A DNA stretch of 64,000 nucleotides, from contig NZ_AAUW01000007.1 in assembly GCF_000168975.1 (NCBI RefSeq), positions 1 through 64,000 of the forward strand. Reading direction: 5' to 3'. The notes below the pieces were generated by a model that was given only the letters and a program-made list of their open reading frames with translations, did no database searches and was not told the origin of the DNA. The stretch comes from Roseibium aggregatum IAM 12614 (GTDB lineage: Bacteria > Pseudomonadota > Alphaproteobacteria > Rhizobiales > Stappiaceae). The position numbers and the translations under genes were made by a program. Positions 19,586 to 28,873 of this stretch are shown piece by piece. Every line of letters begins with the position of its first letter. Position 1 is the first letter of the stretch.

Positions 19586-21905
19586 CCCGAACGATCTGGC
19601 GACGCCTCTCAAGCATGTCCGAAAAGCATTGCCGCATGACAGCGCGGCAAAGCATGTTTCCGGAACGGCGACCTATATCGATGACATGGTTGAACCCGTC
19701 GGCACGCTTCATCTGGCACCCGGCTGGTCTCGGCAGGCTGTCAGGGGCCGGATCCTGGCGCTGGACCTCGAAGAAGTCAGGTCGGCCCCAGGTGTGGTTG
19801 CTGTCCTGACCGCAGACGATATCCCCGGTCGGAACGACTGCTCGTCCGCCTTTGGCGACGACCCGGTGCTCGCCGAAGACGAAATCCTGTTTTACGGTCA
19901 GGTCGTTTTTGCCGTCGTTGCCGAAACGAGAGACCAGGCGCGAAAAGCAGCGCTGAAGGCAAAGATAGACGTTGCCCCGATCACGCCCATTCTGACGGCT
20001 GAAGACGCGGTCGATGCCGACACGACGGTTCTGCCCGATTATCAGTTCCGGCGCGGGTCCCCTGAAACAGGAATGAATGCGGCAGAGGAAATCCTGTCCG
20101 GCAGCATGAAGATCGGCGGACAGGAGCATTTCTATCTGGAAGGCCAGGTTGCCATGGCCCTGCCGCAGGAAGACGGCGGCATGCTGGTCTATTCCTCGAC
20201 CCAGCACCCGACCGAAATCCAGCACACCGTTGCCAAGGTGCTCGGCGTGCCCGATGCAGCGGTCACAGCTGAGGTGCGGCGCATGGGCGGCGGCTTCGGG
20301 GGCAAGGAATCGCAGGCAAACCAATGGGCCGCGCTGGCGTCCATAGCAGCCGCCCACACGGGACGGGCCTGCAAGATCCGCCTGGACCGCGACGACGACA
20401 TGATCATGACCGGAAAGCGGCACGATTTTAAGGTCAACTGGCAGGTTGGACATGACAGCGAAGGCCGCATCCGCGCCGTCGACATGGAGTTTCTGGCCCG
20501 TTGCGGTTATTCGGTCGATCTTTCACTCGGTGTGAACGACCGAACGCTGTTTCATGCCGATTCCAGCTATTTCTACCCGGACGCGCTCATCCGCTCGCGC
20601 CGGCTGCGAACAGACACCTGCTCCAACACCGCGTTCCGCGGGTTCGGTGGACCGCAGGGCATGCTTGCTGCCGAACGCATGATCGATGCGATCGCGATCA
20701 CGCTCGACAAGGACCCGCTGGAAATTCGCAAACTGAATTTCTACGACGGGGAACGCAACCTGACCCCCTTCGGCATGCCGGTGGAAGAGTTTCAGGTTAT
20801 GCATGACCTGATAGACCAGTTGGAGGAAAGCTCAGACTATTGGGCCCGCCGGGACGATGTTCGCTTCTTTAACGAAAACAACGCCGTTCTGAAGAAGGGT
20901 CTTGCCCTGACGCCGGTCAAATTCGGCATTTCCTTCACGCTGAAACATCTGAACCAGGCCGGTGCGCTTGTCCACCTTTACACAGACGGCTCCGTTCATC
21001 TGAACCATGGTGGCACCGAGATGGGGCAGGGGCTCTACCAGAAGGTGGCCCAGGTTGTTGCGGAGGAGTTCGGCGTCAGTCTGAACAAGGTGCGCATCAC
21101 CGCCACCAACACCTCCAAGGTTCCCAATACCGGCCCGACAGCGGCTTCCTCCGGCACAGACCTCAACGCCATGGCAGCAAAACTTGCGGCCAAGGAAATC
21201 AAGAACCGCCTGATTACCTTCCTGTGCGAGCAGCACCAGTGCGGACCGGAGGCCATCTTCTTCGGGGACAACAAGGTTGTCGTCGGAGACCAGAGCTTTG
21301 CTCTGGCGGATATCGCCAAACAAGCACATATGGCGCGCATCCAGTTGTCTCATGCAGGGTATTACGCGACGCCCGGCATCACCTGGGACAGGGAAAGCGC
21401 CACCGGCCGTCCGTTCTACTATTTTGCCTTTGGCGGTGCTTGCGCCGAGGTGACAATCGACACCATGACCGGCGAAATGACCGTCGACCGCGTGGATATT
21501 CTGCACGACGTCGGCCATTCGCTGAACCCGGCCATCGACCTTGGCCAGATCGAGGGTGGGTTTGTGCAGGGCATGGGGTGGCTCACCACCGAAGAACTGG
21601 TCTGGGACGAAACGGGCCGCCTGCGCACCCATGCGCCGTCCACCTACAAAATCCCGACCGCGTCCGATATTCCCGAGGAATTCAATGTCCGCCTTTATCA
21701 AGGCAGCGGAAATCCGCAGGCAACCGTTTACCGGTCCAAGGCTGTCGGCGAACCGCCCGTCATGCTGGCCAATGCGGTGTTTTGTGCCATCAATGATGCC
21801 GTCGCGAGCCTTAGTCCCGGCCTGGTGCCTAACCTGAATGCCCCAGCAACGCCTGAGGCGATCATGAAGGCTGTGCAGGATATGCGACGGAGGAAGATCG
21901 TCTGA
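19569..21905 (+). CDS. xdhB: Xanthine dehydrogenase large subunit (molybdopterin)
   Basis: XdhB binds the molybdopterin cofactor and hydroxylates hypoxanthine and xanthine to uric acid. The 778-residue product has the family landmarks GTATYIDDMVEPVGTLHLA, GGGFGGKESQA (molybdopterin contact), TAFRGFGGPQGM with the active-site Arg, GGTEMGQGLYQKVAQV and KAVGEPPVMLANAV with the catalytic Glu of GE(P)P. The ATG at 19569 lies inside the 3' end of xdhA, and its stop overlaps the start of xdhC by one base, so expression is coupled. Confidence 0.96.
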   Translation: MTAQLDPNDLATPLKHVRKALPHDSAAKHVSGTATYIDDMVEPVGTLHLAPGWSRQAVRGRILALDLEEVRSAPGVVAVLTADDIPGRNDCSSAFGDDPVLAEDEILFYGQVVFAVVAETRDQARKAALKAKIDVAPITPILTAEDAVDADTTVLPDYQFRRGSPETGMNAAEEILSGSMKIGGQEHFYLEGQVAMALPQEDGGMLVYSSTQHPTEIQHTVAKVLGVPDAAVTAEVRRMGGGFGGKESQANQWAALASIAAAHTGRACKIRLDRDDDMIMTGKRHDFKVNWQVGHDSEGRIRAVDMEFLARCGYSVDLSLGVNDRTLFHADSSYFYPDALIRSRRLRTDTCSNTAFRGFGGPQGMLAAERMIDAIAITLDKDPLEIRKLNFYDGERNLTPFGMPVEEFQVMHDLIDQLEESSDYWARRDDVRFFNENNAVLKKGLALTPVKFGISFTLKHLNQAGALVHLYTDGSVHLNHGGTEMGQGLYQKVAQVVAEEFGVSLNKVRITATNTSKVPNTGPTAASSGTDLNAMAAKLAAKEIKNRLITFLCEQHQCGPEAIFFGDNKVVVGDQSFALADIAKQAHMARIQLSHAGYYATPGITWDRESATGRPFYYFAFGGACAEVTIDTMTGEMTVDRVDILHDVGHSLNPAIDLGQIEGGFVQGMGWLTTEELVWDETGRLRTHAPSTYKIPTASDIPEEFNVRLYQGSGNPQATVYRSKAVGEPPVMLANAVFCAINDAVASLSPGLVPNLNAPATPEAIMKAVQDMRRRKIV

Positions 21906-22918
21906 TGAAGGTCTGGGGGCACATTGCGGACTGTTTGAAGCGTAGCGGCGCTTGTGCTCTCGTAACCGTTGCCCGTGCCGATGGCTCGACACCTCGCGAT
22001 GACGGGGCACGAATGGTGGTAACGCCTGACGGTGGTTTTTATGGCACGATAGGTGGCGGCACACTTGAGTTCGAAACAATCCGCCGGGCTGTGACTGCGA
22101 TCCGCGAAGGCGCAGCGTCCTTCATGCTGCAAAATGTGTCTCTCGGTCCGGATCTCGGCCAGTGCTGCGGTGGCCGCACGCAGATAGCCATCGAGATCCT
22201 GACAGCGTCATCGCTTGAAATGGCTGAGGCGCTCTCGCGAAAGGAAGCCGAACGGCATCCGTTTTCAACCGAGGCCCACGTTGTGAACGGCGTCGTCCAG
22301 CCGCGGCGTCTGCTTTCAGCTTCTCCAACGAGCAGAATATCTCTTCAGCATGATCAAGGAACAGGCAATCAGTTGCTGATCGAGCAATTCGGGAGCCGGC
22401 GGCGCGAGCTTTATCTGTTTGGGGCAGGTCACGTCGGCAAGGCGGTTGTCCTGGCGCTTGCACCCTTGCCTTTCAATGTGACGTGGATTGATAGCAGAGC
22501 GGGCCAGTTTCCAGTCGCGGTTCCCGGAAATGTTTGGAAAGTCGCCAATTCGGATCCGGCAGCTATCCTCGATCAGGCTCCCGATGGGGCGTTCGTTTTG
22601 GCGATGACCCATTCACACGCACTGGATGAAGACATCATGGCACGTGCCTTGCTTCATCAACGCTTTGACTATTGCGGTGTCATCGGCTCCAAAACCAAAC
22701 GCGCCCGCTTTCTGAAACGCCTTAAGGCCCGGGGGCTCACCGACACTTTGACGGCAAACATGGTCTGTCCCGTGGGCGTGACGACTGTCAGATCAAAAGA
22801 ACCGGCTTCGATCGCCGCGGGAATAGCAGTCGACTTGCTGGTTCGGGATGAAGCTCGAAATCATCAACAGGCTGCTGCAGGCGGGGGGCTTGCACAAAAA
22901 CTAACACTTGGTCAATAA
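21905..22918 (+). CDS. xdhC: Xanthine dehydrogenase accessory protein XdhC
   Basis: XdhC binds molybdenum cofactor, promotes its sulfuration and delivers it to XdhB; it is not part of the mature enzyme. The 337-residue protein has the two XdhC/CoxI parts: an N-terminal domain with STPRDDGARMVVTPDGGFYGTIGGGTLE and LGPDLGQCCGGRTQI, and a C-terminal Rossmann domain with LYLFGAGHVGKAVVLAL and YCGVIGSKTKRARFLKRL. Its start overlaps the xdhB stop by one base (TGATG). Confidence 0.94.
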   Translation: MKVWGHIADCLKRSGACALVTVARADGSTPRDDGARMVVTPDGGFYGTIGGGTLEFETIRRAVTAIREGAASFMLQNVSLGPDLGQCCGGRTQIAIEILTASSLEMAEALSRKEAERHPFSTEAHVVNGVVQPRRLLSASPTSRISLQHDQGTGNQLLIEQFGSRRRELYLFGAGHVGKAVVLALAPLPFNVTWIDSRAGQFPVAVPGNVWKVANSDPAAILDQAPDGAFVLAMTHSHALDEDIMARALLHQRFDYCGVIGSKTKRARFLKRLKARGLTDTLTANMVCPVGVTTVRSKEPASIAAGIAVDLLVRDEARNHQQAAAGGGLAQKLTLGQ

Positions 22919-22942
22919 GGCGGCATTCGCTTGGGGGACGGC

Positions 22943-24526
22943 GTGGCAGAAACGGTAACAACGACAGGGGACGCCGGTGCAGGGCGGCAAGGCAGGTCCG
23001 GCAAGGATACATTGCTTGACGCCCGGGGGCTGACCAAACGCTTCGGCGACATATTGGCGAACGACAGGGTCGATCTCGTCATCAACAGGGGCGAGATACA
23101 CGCGCTTCTGGGCGAAAACGGCGCGGGCAAATCAACCCTGGTCAAGATGTTCTACGGCTCGCTGGAGCCGGATGGCGGCGAAATCCTCTGGCAGGGAAAC
23201 CGGGTGGACATCGGCAATCCAGCAGCCGCCCGCGATCTCGGCATCGGCATGGTTTTCCAGCACTTTTCGCTGTTCGAAGCCTTGAGTGTCGTTGAGAACA
23301 TTGCTCTGGCTTTGCCCAATCCGGGACGGATGTCCGAACTTTCCAACCGCATCCAGACCGTGTCGCGCGACTATGGCTTGCCGCTCAACCCGGAGGACAT
23401 CGTCGCCGATTTGCCGGTTGGCATCCGCCAGCGCATCGAGATCGTGCGGTGTCTGCTTCAAGAGCCGCAGCTCATCATCATGGACGAGCCGACCTCGGTG
23501 CTGACACCTCAGGAAGCGGACCTCCTGTTCCTGACCTTGGAACGCCTGGCGAAGGAAGGTTGCGCCGTCCTATACATCAGCCACAGGCTGGAAGAGGTGA
23601 AACGCATCTGTCACCACGCGACAATCCTTCGGCATGGCCAGGTGGTGCGCGAATGCGACCCGACAAAGGAAACCCCGGCGTCTCTGGCAAGCATGATGGT
23701 GGGGGCGGATGTGGCTTCCGTCAGTGCAAGCGCTCAGAAACCTGTGATCGGTGAACCACGCCTTGCCTTGAAGAACCTCTCCGCAAAAGCCGCAACGCCC
23801 TTTGCGACGGCCCTCAACAATGTCTCGCTGGATCTGCGGGCAGGCGAGGTTGTCGCCATCGCAGGTGTGGCCGGCAACGGTCAGGGCGAATTGTTCGACG
23901 CCATTTCCGGCGAGATGCCGGTGGCAGCCGATATGGTTGTCCTGGACGGCAAGCCTTGCGGCAACCGGAACATAACTTGGCGCCGTCGGCAGAACGCGGC
24001 CTTCGTTCCTGAGGAACGGCTCGGTCACGGTGCCGTGCCGGGCATGAAACTGTCGCAGAATATCGTGCTGACACGCCACAGCACTGGCGACAAGCTGGTG
24101 AGCGCTGCATTCGTTTCAACCGCTAACGCCGGCAAGATGGAACAGCGCATCAAGAAGATCTACGACGTGCGCATGTCCCATGACGATCCGGAGGCACGGT
24201 CCCTGTCAGGGGGCAATCTGCAGAAATTCGTCGTTGGCCGGGAGCTCGACCGCAAGCCTGGTGTACTGATCGTCAATCAGCCGACCTGGGGTGTTGACGC
24301 AGGTGCCGCTGCCCTTATCCGGCAGGCCCTGATCGACCTTGCCCGTTCGGGATCGGCGGTTCTGGTGATCAGTCAGGATCTCGACGAGATCTTTGAAATC
24401 GCTGACCGCATTGCGGTGATATCAAGGGGCTATCTGTCTGCTGCAGAACCAACGGATGACATGAACCGCGAGCGGGTCGGACTGCTCATGGCAGGCGGCG
24501 CGGAAGCGCAAGGGGAGGTTGCCTGA
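22943..24526 (+). CDS. ABC transporter ATP-binding protein, BMP (nucleoside/purine) type
   Basis: This is a duplicated ATPase of the RbsA/NupO style. The first half has an intact Walker A (LLGENGAGKSTLVKMFYG), the signature LPVGIRQRIEIVRCLL and Walker B (LIIMDEPTSVLTPQE). The second half has a relaxed Walker A (VAGVAGNGQGELFDAI), LSGGNLQKFVVGRELD and a Walker-B-like LIVNQPTWGVD, as is normal for this family. GTG 22943 is chosen after GGGGGAC; an in-frame TTG lies 12 bp upstream. It is 24 bp after xdhC, so purine import is a sensible inference. Confidence 0.92.
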   Translation: MAETVTTTGDAGAGRQGRSGKDTLLDARGLTKRFGDILANDRVDLVINRGEIHALLGENGAGKSTLVKMFYGSLEPDGGEILWQGNRVDIGNPAAARDLGIGMVFQHFSLFEALSVVENIALALPNPGRMSELSNRIQTVSRDYGLPLNPEDIVADLPVGIRQRIEIVRCLLQEPQLIIMDEPTSVLTPQEADLLFLTLERLAKEGCAVLYISHRLEEVKRICHHATILRHGQVVRECDPTKETPASLASMMVGADVASVSASAQKPVIGEPRLALKNLSAKAATPFATALNNVSLDLRAGEVVAIAGVAGNGQGELFDAISGEMPVAADMVVLDGKPCGNRNITWRRRQNAAFVPEERLGHGAVPGMKLSQNIVLTRHSTGDKLVSAAFVSTANAGKMEQRIKKIYDVRMSHDDPEARSLSGGNLQKFVVGRELDRKPGVLIVNQPTWGVDAGAAALIRQALIDLARSGSAVLVISQDLDEIFEIADRIAVISRGYLSAAEPTDDMNRERVGLLMAGGAEAQGEVA

Positions 24527-25614
24527 TGCGCGTCGAACTCGTCAAACGCAAAGAACACAGCCGCAAGATGGCGTTGCTGTCGCCGTTGATCGCCGTCGGG
24601 CTGACCGCAATCGCAGCCGGAATCATTTTCTCAATATCCGGCCATAACCCATTGTCCGGACTGTACAAGTTCTTCATTGAACCTTTAACTCAGGAATGGT
24701 CGTTCAACGCGACGATCGCCAAGGCGACACCGCTCATACTGATCGCCTGTGGCTTGTCTGTCTGCTATCTGTCAAACAACTGGAACATCGGCGCGGAAGG
24801 CCAGTTCATCGTTGGGGCGTTGTTCGGGTCTGCCTTGCCCATCCTGATGCCGGATTTCGAAAATGCGGCAACACTGCCGTTGATGATGGTCTTCGGCGTG
24901 ATCGGGGGCGCCCTCTGGGCTCTGATCCCAGCAGTGTTGAAAACCAGGTTCAACACCAATGAGATCCTGACCAGCCTGATGCTGGTTTATGTCGCAAGCC
25001 TGCTTCTGGACTATCTGGTGCGCGGCCCATGGCGAGATCCGGGGGGGTATAATTTCCCGGAATCGGCAATGTTCTCGGACGCCGCCACCTTGTCCACCAT
25101 CCCCGGAACCTCGCTCAGCTTTGCGGCGCCGATCACCGTGACTGTCGCAATCGTGCTTGCTGTCATTCTCGGCAAGACCCTCAAGGGCTTCGAGATAAGG
25201 GTAATGGGGGAAAGCCCGCGCGCAGGCAGCTTTGCCGGATTTTCAGCCAAAAAGCTGACCCTGTTTTCCTTCGCGACCGCCGGGGGCCTTGCGGGCCTCG
25301 CCGGAACGATGGAAGTGTCCGGTGCGCTCAATCAGCTCCTGCCGACAATCTCGCCGGGCTATGGCTTCACGGCCATCATCGTTGCCTTTCTCGGCCGGCT
25401 GAACCCGTTCGGGATCATCGTCGCGGGCTTCGTGCTGGCCTTGTCCTATATCGGCGGGGAGGCCGTGCAGTCGGCAATGGGGGTCTCCAACAAGATAGCC
25501 AGCGTCATTCAGGGGCTGCTTCTGTTCTTCGTGCTCGCCTGTGACACGCTCATCCTCTATCGCATCCGATTTGTCGGCCGGCGCGGCTCGGCTGGGGAGG
25601 CCTCCCATGTTTGA
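24526..25614 (+). CDS. ABC transporter permease, BMP (nucleoside/purine) type, subunit 1
   Basis: The 362-residue inner-membrane permease of the BPD_transp_2 family has about nine to ten hydrophobic helices. Landmarks are NNWNIGAEGQFIVGALFG, TRFNTNEILTSLMLVYVASLLLDYLVRGPW and GFEIRVMGESPRAGSFAGFSAKK, which match the larger permease of guanosine/purine importers of the YufP or NupP kind. The start codon overlaps the ATPase stop by one base. Confidence 0.93.
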   Translation: MRVELVKRKEHSRKMALLSPLIAVGLTAIAAGIIFSISGHNPLSGLYKFFIEPLTQEWSFNATIAKATPLILIACGLSVCYLSNNWNIGAEGQFIVGALFGSALPILMPDFENAATLPLMMVFGVIGGALWALIPAVLKTRFNTNEILTSLMLVYVASLLLDYLVRGPWRDPGGYNFPESAMFSDAATLSTIPGTSLSFAAPITVTVAIVLAVILGKTLKGFEIRVMGESPRAGSFAGFSAKKLTLFSFATAGGLAGLAGTMEVSGALNQLLPTISPGYGFTAIIVAFLGRLNPFGIIVAGFVLALSYIGGEAVQSAMGVSNKIASVIQGLLLFFVLACDTLILYRIRFVGRRGSAGEASHV

Positions 25615-26521
25615 AGCCGTTCTTCTGACCGTCATCACCGCGGCAACGCCGCTGTTGATTGCCGCAATCGGCGAACTTGTCGTCGAACGCTCCGGGGTGC
25701 TGAACCTCGGTGTCGAAGGCATGATGATCATGGGGGCCGTCGTCGGCTTTGCGGTTGCCAATCAGACAGGGTCCGGCACGCTCGGTGTCATTGCCGCAAT
25801 TGCCGCCGGCATGGCCATGTCAGCCCTGTTCGGCTTCCTCGTCCTCGTTCTTGTCACCAACCAGGTTGCAACCGGCCTCGCCCTGACCATCCTCGGGGTC
25901 GGCTTTTCCGGCCTGATCGGTGAAGCCTTCATCGGCATTCCGGGTTTGAGGCTGCCGGACCTCTACATTCCGGTGCTGTCGGAGATTCCCTTCTTCGGGC
26001 CGGTCTTCTTCCAGCAGGATGCACTGGTTTACATCAGTTTCGCACTGGTCATCGCGGTCGCCTACTTCCTGTTCCGGACGCGCCTCGGCCTCGTGCTTCG
26101 TTCTGTTGGCGACAACCATGGCTCAGCCCACGCTCTCGGCTATTCGGTAATCCGGATCCGATATGCGGCCGTTCTGTTCGGCGGTGCCTGTGCGGGCCTT
26201 GCGGGCGCTTACATGTCGCTTGCCTATACGCCTCAATGGGTTGAGAACATGACGGCAGGCAGAGGCTGGATCGCGCTTGCTCTTGTCGTGTTTTCGTCCT
26301 GGCTGCCGCTGCGCGTCGTGATCGGCGCTTATCTGTTTGGCGCAGTCAGCGTTCTGAATCTGCACGCACAGGCCGTTGAACTGGACATTCCGTCCCAGCT
26401 TCTGTCCAGCTTGCCGTATCTTGCGACTATTTTGGTGCTTGTGCTCATCTCCGCAAACCGCAGACTGACGCTCGTCAATACGCCAGCCTGTCTCGGCAAG
26501 CCATTCGTTCCAGACCGGTAA
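25607..26521 (+). CDS. ABC transporter permease, BMP (nucleoside/purine) type, subunit 2
   Basis: The 304-residue second permease of the importer has the family marks TAATPLLIAAIGELVVERSG, LNLGVEGMMIMGAVVGF and GLVLRSVGDNHGSAHALGYSV. ATG 25607 is used, after GGGGAGG; it overlaps the first permease gene by 8 bp. The frame is open upstream, but that part lies within the preceding gene. The pair of permeases would form the membrane channel. Confidence 0.93.
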   Translation: MFEAVLLTVITAATPLLIAAIGELVVERSGVLNLGVEGMMIMGAVVGFAVANQTGSGTLGVIAAIAAGMAMSALFGFLVLVLVTNQVATGLALTILGVGFSGLIGEAFIGIPGLRLPDLYIPVLSEIPFFGPVFFQQDALVYISFALVIAVAYFLFRTRLGLVLRSVGDNHGSAHALGYSVIRIRYAAVLFGGACAGLAGAYMSLAYTPQWVENMTAGRGWIALALVVFSSWLPLRVVIGAYLFGAVSVLNLHAQAVELDIPSQLLSSLPYLATILVLVLISANRRLTLVNTPACLGKPFVPDR

Positions 26522-26539
26522 GCCTCCCAGCCACCGGTC

Positions 26540-26571
26540 GGCCCGGCCCCGGTGCGATCGGGGGCCTGGCC
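26540..26571 (+). promoter_or_regulatory. Intercistronic stem-loop before the BMP gene
   Basis: GGCC-C-GGCCCC and GGGGCC-T-GGCC can pair to a 10-bp, one-mismatch GC stem with a 10-base loop. No T-run follows, so it is not a simple terminator. Such hairpins between importer genes often block 3' decay and raise expression of the binding protein relative to the permease; that role is inferred. Confidence 0.55.
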
Positions 26572-26618
26572 AGAAACAAGATCGCAACCAAGAGATCGAA
26601 CAGAGGGGAAAGAACCAG

Positions 26619-27683
26619 ATGAAATCTCTTTTGAAAGCAACCGTTGCCGCCGTTGCCTTTGCCGCGGCCGGCTCTGCCGCAAACGCTGCGGACGTCAAGG
26701 CCTGCTACATCTATGTCGGACCGGTAGGCGACTTCGGCTGGTCCTATCAGCATGACCAGGGCCGCCTTGAAGCAGAAAAGCATTTTGGTGACAAGCTGGA
26801 GACCGCCTATCTTGAGAGCGTTCCGGAAGGTCCGGACGCAGAACGTGCAATTGAGCGTTTCGCCCGTGAAGGCTGCAACATCATCTTCACCACGTCCTTC
26901 GGCTACATGAACCCGACCATCAAGGTCGCCAAGAAGTTTCCGGACGTGAAGTTCGAACACGCCACCGGTTACAAGACCGCCGACAACGTCGCGACTTACA
27001 ACTCAAAATTCCACGAAGGCCGTTACATTATCGGCCAGATCGCGGCTAAACAGTCCAAGACTGGTGTCGCCGGCTACATCGCCTCTTTCCCGATCCCGGA
27101 AGTTGTTTCCGGAATCAATGCGTTCTTGCTCGGTGCTCAATCCGTCAATCCCGATTTCAATCTGAAAGTCGTGTGGGTCAACTCCTGGTTCGATCCGGGC
27201 AAGGAAGCTGACGCTGCCAAGGCTCTGATCGACCAGGGTGCAGACGTAATCTCGCAGCACACTGATTCCACCGCTCCCCTTCAGGTGGCACAGGAACGCG
27301 GCGCGCACGGTTTCGGACAGGCGTCAGACATGATCCAGTTCGCACCGGAAGCCCAGTACACGGCAATCGTCGACGATTGGGGTCCGTACTACATTGAGCG
27401 CATCCAGGAAGTCATGGACGGCACCTGGGAATCCAAAAGCACCTGGGCAGGCCTTTCTGAAGGTCACGTCGTAATGGCTCCCTATACCAACCTGCCGGAT
27501 GACGTTGTTGCCATGGCCAAGGAAACTGAGGCCAAGATCGCCGGCGGCTGGGAACCGTTTACCGGTCCGATCACCAAGCAGGACGGAACCGTCGCGGCTG
27601 AAGAAGGTGTCACCCTCGACGATGGCGCTATCCTTGGCATGAACTGGTACGTCAAGGGCATCGACGACAAGCTGCCGCAATAA
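26619..27683 (+). CDS. BMP-family substrate-binding protein (purine/nucleoside)
   Basis: The 354-residue periplasmic binding protein has a clear signal peptide (MKSLLKATVAAVAFAAAGSA, cleavage near ANAAD). BMP/PnrA-like features include IYVGPVGDFGWSYQHDQGR, GCNIIFTTSFGYMNPTIKVA, NSKFHEGRYIIGQIAA and QGADVISQHTDSTAPLQVA. Relatives bind nucleosides, and in operons with xdh they probably bind xanthine, hypoxanthine or guanine, which is the inference here. A strong terminator follows 18 bp after the stop and closes the xdh-ABC operon. Confidence 0.94.
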   Translation: MKSLLKATVAAVAFAAAGSAANAADVKACYIYVGPVGDFGWSYQHDQGRLEAEKHFGDKLETAYLESVPEGPDAERAIERFAREGCNIIFTTSFGYMNPTIKVAKKFPDVKFEHATGYKTADNVATYNSKFHEGRYIIGQIAAKQSKTGVAGYIASFPIPEVVSGINAFLLGAQSVNPDFNLKVVWVNSWFDPGKEADAAKALIDQGADVISQHTDSTAPLQVAQERGAHGFGQASDMIQFAPEAQYTAIVDDWGPYYIERIQEVMDGTWESKSTWAGLSEGHVVMAPYTNLPDDVVAMAKETEAKIAGGWEPFTGPITKQDGTVAAEEGVTLDDGAILGMNWYVKGIDDKLPQ

Positions 27684-27701
27684 AGGCAATAATCACGGCA
27701 C

Positions 27702-27738
27702 AAAAGCGGCCCGGACCTTACGGTTCCGGGCCGTTTTT
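27702..27738 (+). terminator. Rho-independent terminator of the purine operon
   Basis: The stem CGGCCCGGA / TCCGGGCCG, with flanking A-run and T-run and a 9-base loop, starts 19 bp after the BMP stop. Confidence 0.93.
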
Positions 27739-27906
27739 ATAGCCAGGACCTGTGGTCAGGACCTGCGACAATCGCACTGGTTGCCGCTGTAAGAGTATGC
27801 TTCAATTGATTGAACCGGATTTCCGGCACCTCTACAAAACAGAACAGAGATCTCGTTGCTCATCCAGGTGGACTGATGACATGAAACAGAACAGGACCCG
27901 TGAAGT

Positions 27907-28851
27907 ATGATCCACCGCCGCGAACTCATGCTGGCCGCAGCCGCGGCCGGGTCCGGCAGTATCGCCGGCCTGACGTCAGAAAGTCTGTCCGCGCAGTCTG
28001 AGGAAGCTCCAAAGCAAATCAGCAAGGAGGATGGGTTCAGACTGGCCCTTGGAGGCGGCGCCGCAAAGGCGTTTGCCCATATCCCCATTCTCGAAGCGAT
28101 GGACGATCTGGGTGTCAAACCCGTTGAAATAGCCGGTACGTCAATGGGCTCCATCCTGGGCGCGTTTTATGCAAGCGGCATGAGCGGACGCGAAATCAGA
28201 CAGTTTGCCGTCGATCTGTTCACGCAAAAGACGCAGTTGATTCAAAAACTGTTTCTGACGGATGGCCGCACGTGGTCATCATTGTTCAATGTTGTCCGCC
28301 CCGCGATCATCGATCCGCTGGTTCTGTTTGAAACGCTCTTCCCGCCGTCCCTTGCAGAACGGTTCTCGGATTTGAAATTGCCGATGAAAATCATCGCTAC
28401 GGATTTTTACACCCAGTCACAGGTCATTCTGGAGGAGGGGCCTTTGCTGCCGGCGATCGCTGCCTCTTCCGCTCTTCCAATGCTGCTGACACCGGTCAGG
28501 ATCGACGGGCAAGTGTTGATCGATGGCGGCTTCGTCAACCCGACGCCCTTTGATGTCTTCCCGGATGACGGTGTCGCGACAGTTGCGGTCGATGTGACGG
28601 GAAGTGATTTCGCGGAACGAAAAAGCGGTCTACCGAGTGGGCTGGAAACCTGGATCGGGTCGTTCTCGATTACCCTGCACTCGCTTGTCGCCGCCAAACT
28701 GGCCTGTACGCGACCAGATGTGTTGATCGAACCACCGATAGGCCGCTTCAAGACCATGGAATTCTTCAAGATTGCGGACATCGTGAAGGCGGCAGAACCG
28801 GCTGGAGAAACCTTCAAACGCGGCTTGGCCAACCTTCTGGAAAACCGGTAG
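27907..28851 (+). CDS. Patatin-like phospholipase
   Basis: The 314-residue patatin-domain protein has a glycine-rich oxyanion loop RLALGGGAAKAFAHIPIL near residue 45, the nucleophile elbow GTSMGS near residue 76 and the catalytic-dyad motif DGGFVNPTP near residue 203. The N-terminus (MIHRRELMLAAAAAGSGSIA) has a twin-arginine pair before a hydrophobic stretch, so export by Tat is possible, though the motif is not perfect. It probably hydrolyses acyl esters of phospholipids. It is a single gene on the plus strand, convergent with the next gene. Confidence 0.88.
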   Translation: MIHRRELMLAAAAAGSGSIAGLTSESLSAQSEEAPKQISKEDGFRLALGGGAAKAFAHIPILEAMDDLGVKPVEIAGTSMGSILGAFYASGMSGREIRQFAVDLFTQKTQLIQKLFLTDGRTWSSLFNVVRPAIIDPLVLFETLFPPSLAERFSDLKLPMKIIATDFYTQSQVILEEGPLLPAIAASSALPMLLTPVRIDGQVLIDGGFVNPTPFDVFPDDGVATVAVDVTGSDFAERKSGLPSGLETWIGSFSITLHSLVAAKLACTRPDVLIEPPIGRFKTMEFFKIADIVKAAEPAGETFKRGLANLLENR

Positions 28852-28873
28852 TTCGTCTGGTTGTTCAGGTGTC

